From Sarcocystis neurona (lineage: Eukaryota > Apicomplexa > Conoidasida > Eucoccidiorida > Sarcocystidae), in the NCBI GenBank assembly GCA_000727475.1, contig KL647310.1:372001-436000 (forward strand): 64,000 bases of DNA. The letters run 5' to 3'. The notes beneath the pieces were generated by a model. That model made no database searches, was not told where the DNA came from, and was given only the letters and a program-made list of their open reading frames with translations. Below, in pieces: positions 60,601-64,000 of the stretch. Every line of letters starts with the position of its first letter. The stretch's first letter is position 1. A program made the position numbers and the translations under genes.

Positions 60601-61493
60601 TGCACCACTCTTCGCATGCAAACCCCCGAGGAAGCAGGCGGAGTAGTAGCGCTACGTTCTCCTCAATTACACATGCTACAAGCGTCCCGCATACTAGTTC
60701 TATGAGAAAATCCGGTCAAAAGATGTTCGCAGCTTCACATGAAGGGGCAGCGCAGAAAACGAGTCGGAACGCCGGTGCTTTACACCTCTGTGGAAAACGA
60801 CAGACGAAGAGGACGCGCTATCTTGAGCGAGAGTTTACGCTACGCGGCACCAGCGGAAGGTATGGCTTCTTGCAGGTGACAGATCCATCTTCTCCACGTT
60901 CCATTTTCGCAAAGATATCTCCCGGCTTGGGGTACAAGGTGCACTCCGTAGACGGGAGAGAGCAACTGACAAGAAAAGTGAGCCAAACAGGAGAGCAAAC
61001 AGGTAGACAGCGAAAAGAGGGCATGATCCCTAAGCAGCTGCAGCGGGAAGGGTACCAACAACCGTTCAGAACAGGCTATGGCGAGGCGGCCACAACAAAG
61101 GAAAGAAATGACTCACAGGGCAAGCGCAAACAGCCAGGAGGCGGGTACCAGGAGAGCCCAGACGAGGGGGAAGGTGTGAGTGCAGATTTATCTACTCAGG
61201 GGAACTCTGTACAAGCACAGGAGGAAGAGGGGACTTGCAAAGGTGTGGAGGATACAGAAAAGCAAGAGAAAGAGGGTTCAGAAGTTCAAGGACACACCTC
61301 TTTGGCGCTTTTAGTTGCACAGAAAATCACAAGCAAGCACGGCGCTGCTGCTCACTGCAGGGGCAGAATAACAACAGCAGCATTAGTTGGGGGAGGAGAA
61401 GTGAGCACCGCAAGTACGCTTGTTACCGATGCTGTAGAGGTAGGCAGTGTTGAAGTTGATAGCACACCCGACATTTCAGCAAGTGCTTGCTGA
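48463..61493 (+). CDS. CMTR1: CMTR1-type mRNA cap-1 2'-O-ribose methyltransferase (FtsJ fold), variant active site
   Basis: By family, this enzyme methylates the 2'-O-ribose of the first transcribed nucleotide of capped mRNA in the nucleus. Supported exons: 49508-49663, 51013-52089, 53101-53424, 55302-55438, 56607-56692, 58025-61493; a likely earlier exon lies at 48463-48643. Phases agree from 49508 to the stop (1,748 codons). Motifs in order: WKVAQF (first Lys, like human NRAAMKMAN), FLDICAGPGTW (SAM motif I), YGFGVSL, IYNPKNL, VADGG (catalytic Asp, 53406), GQHLENYQELL, GGTFVLTVFDAFTPF, ALFEETYIVKPS, NSER (Glu, 56688), then LLPLKLLTGDSAFAE and CLSLQQTHEKFHEL, matching the end of the human catalytic domain. 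The third catalytic Lys (human GGHFICKTFD) is Thr (ACC 55409-55411). No G-patch, guanylyltransferase-like or WW domain is visible. The 5' end is unresolved. Confidence 0.85.
49508..49663 (+). CDS. CMTR1: Cap methyltransferase exon with first catalytic Lys
   Basis: It codes HIWKVAQFSMFPSDC ... WLQERKRMDGLPEFLVK between TCCCTAG and GTGTCG. WKVAQF matches human MKMANM, so Lys 49519-49521 is the likely first member of the K-D-K-E tetrad. LPEFLVKG runs in phase into the next exon, where GASPAAPAFFLDIC aligns with human DREAELLYFADVC. Confidence 0.8.
49883..49950 (+). repeat. 34-bp direct tandem duplication
   Basis: The unit beginning GAGTATAAGTTGATGTATTA and ending in GTGTGTG is present twice in a row with at most terminal differences, inside the intron before the motif I exon. 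Confidence 0.9.
51013..52089 (+). CDS. CMTR1: Cap methyltransferase exon with SAM motif I and ~290-residue insertion
   Basis: CAGPG (51051-51065) is the SAM-binding motif. GFG (51990-51998) is the start of the next core strand. Human CMTR1 has 15 residues between them; here there are about 308, mostly Ala/Gly/Ser/Glu low complexity encoded by CAG/GCA triplets, with a few acidic and Cys-containing patches. The exon ends EKPNYE plus one base at AAG then GCAAGT, a consensus GC donor. Reading on instead gives KSSAEEI and a stop at 52113. Confidence 0.88.
52090..53100 (+). other. Probable GC-AG intron with an open CAG-sense tract
   Basis: The donor is AAG|GCAAGT, the strongest context for non-canonical GC donors, and the acceptor is TTTCTGTCAG. 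Joining makes GGG and runs EKPNYEG into VVGLQKSGNIYNPKNL, which follows human [22 protein letters not shown] in register. The first 400 bases of the intron are CAG triplets in sense, with a different frame open to 52615. A CTCTCT-rich stretch follows (52700-52890). Confidence 0.8.
53101..53424 (+). CDS. CMTR1: Cap methyltransferase exon with catalytic Asp
   Basis: It codes VVGLQKSGNIYNPKNLLFIK through a Ser-rich insertion (about 53260-53375) to YGVIKLIVADGGITI. The VADGG Asp corresponds to human Asp364. The donor is GTAAGT. The Ser-rich stretch sits where human CMTR1 has FVLDNTDRKGVH, so this core loop too is enlarged. Confidence 0.9.
53425..55301 (+). other. Cap methyltransferase intron with ~900-bp polypurine zone
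   Basis: CTG/CAG triplets lie near 53510-53820. From about 54020 to 54965 the + strand is strongly purine-rich (AGGAAGAGAAG-type), broken near 54180-54300. A TATG/GTATGTAT microsatellite lies at about 55110-55165. The acceptor is CTCTGTAG. The minus-strand Ser/Phe/Leu ORFs are the complement of the purines. Confidence 0.75.
54020..54965 (+). repeat. Polypurine-rich tract
   Basis: About 0.9 kb in which A and G dominate on the + strand without a fixed period. Compare the GAGAGACAGA tract in the AP endonuclease gene. Confidence 0.8.
55302..55438 (+). CDS. CMTR1: Cap methyltransferase exon with Thr in place of the third catalytic Lys
   Basis: It codes GQHLENYQELLTGRLLLSEL and ALAFTLLQHGGTFVLTVFDA, then FTPFT. 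It aligns without gaps in the GGHFICKTFDLFTPF region, with Lys404 of the human protein replaced by Thr. The donor GTCCGT is weak but gives phase 0, and the spacing to the next exon equals the human spacing (14 residues from FTP to FE). Confidence 0.82.
56287..56312 (+). repeat. (TA)n microsatellite
   Basis: Pure TA run in the intron before exon 56607. Confidence 0.92.
56607..56692 (+). CDS. CMTR1: Cap methyltransferase exon with KPSRNRWTNSER
   Basis: ASLLYMCAALFEETYIVKPS and NRWTNSE match human VYLLYCCFERVCLFKP...RPANSE. The Glu at 56688-56690 is the last member of the tetrad. The acceptor GCTCACAG and donor GTGTGC flank it, and phase 2 leads into the AGG codon completed at 58025. Confidence 0.88.
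58025..61493 (+). CDS. CMTR1: Cap methyltransferase terminal exon: domain end plus ~1,050-residue low-complexity tail
   Basis: The acceptor CTGTGCTGCAG gives R-QLVALNF, matching human RYVVCKGL. An Ala/Gln insertion follows. From about 58260, YTAMRDKLLHVHRVL, LLPLKLLTGDSAFAE and LSLQQTHEKFHEL match the last helices of the human methyltransferase domain. The rest (about 58560-61490) is low complexity: Ala/Ser, Gln (60060-60150), His/Ser/Thr-rich and Gly/Gln/Glu-rich parts, with one hydrophobic patch (SGIFEPLPFLLLGLPGSVAS). The late segment LEREFTLRGTSGRYGFLQVT is less repetitive and may fold. The stop is TGA 61491-61493. Confidence 0.85.
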
Positions 61494-64000
61494 ACAATAG
61501 CGCTGCCCAAATTCGTTTCAAAAGCACAGTCACGTGCACACTCTTTTTTTGTTGGCATGTCCTAAAAAGGCATAGAACGACGTTGCCGTACAACTGAAGT
61601 TGTAAGTACAGACATGTTTGTTTACAGTGGAAGCAATCGCGTTTCCATCAAAACACACTGTACGTGTGTGTGTCGACGTTTGCATCAAGTAAAATGTGTG
61701 TTTACGATGGGACCACAGAGAATGTCTCGAACATAGACTTTTTTATGTACCACAGGTGTCTACTCGTAGAAGGCAACGAATAAAGGAGGAATAGAATATC
61801 GTCGTATTTTGCTAATAAATGATGCTTTTGCTTCGGGCGTCGAAGGAGAGCTGTTTGTGTTCGCTGGTAGGTGTAGAGGAAGACGTGTACGTCACCAGAA
61901 ATGAGCTACAGCAGTCGTCTCAGCATCTCCACAGCCATATGTTGAGGGTTTGTGTTCAGCAAAGGTTGAGGAAATAAACATCAGATGACAAGGAGTATAG
62001 TGCTACTCTCAGTGTTTCTGCACCATTCCGTCTGAGGCCAGGGCGGTGGTGACACGTCTTCTGGTTGTCGGGGGACAACTTGGCTGTTGCATAAAAAGCT
62101 GGAATCAAGTTCAAAGTGTCGCACTCAAATATCCATTGTCCTACTTCGAAGGAAGAAACCATTCGTTGTACGTTGTTGGAGCTAATTTCCTGTGAATCTC
62201 TCTCCAACTGTGACTTTCTCCAACTATCCAGGTGTACGTAAACCTACGTGTATGATTGACACTAGTTTGAGATGTAAGTGCGGTTTTAGTACTGGCAAGT
62301 AAGGTGCATACGCTCGCTTTTGAGAAACTGCTCCTCTGTTATGGATTAAAGTCATCTGCGCTTAGTGCCCCACATATCTGCAAAATACCTGAATTCCTCC
62401 GCAGAAGGGCGCGCGCGAGAGCTTAGCAGTCAGAGCAAACGCGGGAGTGGGACACAGTGCCCAGAGCAGCACCAGCAAAAGTGAATTCGCCAGCAGCAGG
62501 AACAGCACCGCATGGACAACACACTTAGGAGCAGTATTTTCACAGCAGTGCGAAAACACAATAGTGAACACACGTGGGAATACATTGGCGCCCCGAGACG
62601 TACGTCACGTTTAATTCCGAACCAAGTCATTCCGTAGCTCCGACTGTGTCTCGAAACTTCTGTCGTTGTGTACACACGTATATTCCTATAGACACATACG
62701 CATGTACTACCGTGCGTGTGCGTGCACGTACGCACGTCAGTTATTTACTGCACGTCTGCTGTTTCCAGTATTGTGATCGCCAAAGTAAGATAATCTCTTG
62801 CCGCGCGCTCAGTAAATTTCCTTCACAGTAGGACTTGAGAAAGACGGGTAATACCTGTCAATTTCACGCGTCAGCTGGCTATTTGCAGCCACGTAAATGT
62901 TCTTGTTCACGTACGTGCCCCCACTACCCCAAATCAGCTGTACAATCGTGCTTCTGGTCATGCAGATGTAAAAGTCGATGTAGAACGTGTTCACTCTCGA
63001 CCACTCGTTGCAAGTGGGTTTATTCGACGTGCACGTCTGAATAACCTAGCCACGAATGCTCTTCAGGTGTACGCTGATGTATTTTACCTTCTTCGTTACG
63101 AAGTGGCTAGCGTGATACGTATTTGTGATTGTGTATTTACCATTCTCCTTGTGTGTAGCACCTGTCTGGACAGTTTTGACGGTGTGTCTTTTTTGGATGT
63201 GCAGTTGTGCACATGCTATGCGCTCCTTTTCTGCTCGTTCTCCCTGCATGTACGCAGGGGCTTTTCTTCGCGCGCAGCGCATCCACAGTATACCGACGCG
63301 AATTTAGTAATGTCGAATGCTAGAACAAAGACCGTACGTGCACAAACGACTACACAGTGTATCTTTCTCTGTGTAGAAATACATATATATATATGTACGT
63401 ATCTAGACGAATATACGTGTGGAATGAATATGCACAACGTGCCACCTGTACATTTCCTAGCGTTTTCTCAAAGGGCATCTATTTGGTGTGCTGTCAGCGG
63501 CACACCAAAAATGTGCCTCCTAAAGTAGTTCAGAATTGCATACATATACATGTAGATTCAATTTAGCGTTACACGTGCTGAAATGAGGAAGAGTCTGAAA
63601 ATTAGGCAGAGGTGCTAGGAAACCTACGCGTGTTTGGAGTCCTCAGTGCACATGTGCGTTCCAGTTTACTCCAGTAGTATCCGAACATCGATTGCTTGAC
63701 CCCACTCTTGACCACTGTGCTAAGCTTAACGCTCAGAGAACTTCTGTGCGTGACTCGTTACTCTACACGATCGTGTAGAGACAGCGTGCAGGTAACCACA
63801 AGCACCTGAACACATGTGTCTGCAAGTGTGTGTCTGAAACCGTATAAACGTACGTACTAATATGTAATACATAGCTTTCCCTTGAACCCTCCGTCCATTT
63901 CAACGTAGCAGTCCGCGGGCCTTGTGCTCGTGGGGGAATGTCCAATGTGTGCCACTTTATACTCCTGTCTGCTGTGATTTTCAGCGGAAGAGCTACGTGG
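61494..64000. other. 3' flank and unassigned end of window
   Basis: AATAAA lies at 61779. No domain is recognised apart from the minus-strand fragment at 61956-62207. ORFs of 60-150 codons (for example 63067-63528 +) lack family features. The last bases contain TGATTTTCAG followed by CGGAAGAGC at 63985, which could be an acceptor of an exon that continues beyond the window. Confidence 0.5.
61956..62207 (-). mobile_element. Possible retroelement integrase C-terminal fragment
   Basis: The minus-strand frame reads NNVQRMVSSFEVGQWIFECD, then TLNLIP and ATAKLSP. This resembles the segment of Ty3-type integrases with R(R/K)..FEVGD.V.LST.NL...KL.P. It opens with TTG, has no catalytic core upstream in frame, and stops after about 83 codons, so it would be a relic. 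Confidence 0.25.

Noticed and set aside
62362..62571. Minus-strand 69-codon frame with a hydrophobic segment ending in a signal-peptidase-like AFA.
   Set aside because: It opens with GTG and has no in-frame ATG before the hydrophobic part, so it cannot serve as a signal-peptide exon by itself.

Overview
The window is eukaryotic nuclear DNA. Spliceosomal introns, CAG-type trinucleotide tracts coding for long Gln/Ala/Ser runs, and dense TA/TG microsatellites point to a coccidian apicomplexan, most likely Eimeria or a close relative. The organism is inferred from style and not from a marker gene.

Three conserved genes can be rebuilt exon by exon, all on the + strand. (1) 163-3727: the 3' end of a transportin/karyopherin beta-2 nuclear import receptor; its 5' part lies before the window. 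(2) 15411-43381: an APE1/exonuclease III-type AP endonuclease spread over 28 kb in 14 exons, 13 of them only 32-156 nt or so. Every metal and catalytic residue expected of the fold is present, behind a ~660-residue low-complexity N-terminus. (3) about 48463-61493: a CMTR1-type mRNA cap-1 2'-O-ribose methyltransferase with a ~290-residue insertion after SAM motif I, a probable GC-AG intron, a ~1,100-residue low-complexity C-terminal part, and Thr where the third catalytic lysine of the K-D-K-E tetrad should be. For genes 2 and 3, phase agrees at every junction accepted as supported.

Between and after these genes (3728-15410, 43382-48462, 61494-64000) I recognise no complete gene. These stretches hold microsatellites, weak unassigned ORFs, a candidate signal-peptide exon on the minus strand near 13.5 kb, and fragments that may be decayed Ty3-type retroelement pieces (minus strand, 45.5-47.4 kb and 61.9-62.2 kb).

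The introns are unusual: tandem minisatellites, long polypurine tracts, alternating purine-pyrimidine blocks and CTG-sense tracts, against CAG-sense tracts in exons. A 710-N assembly gap at 32399-33108 is bounded by two near-identical ~65-bp copies of one sequence. The three products act in nuclear import, base excision repair and mRNA capping; nothing suggests they form one system. The most notable leads are the altered cap methyltransferase active site and the repeat architecture of the introns.
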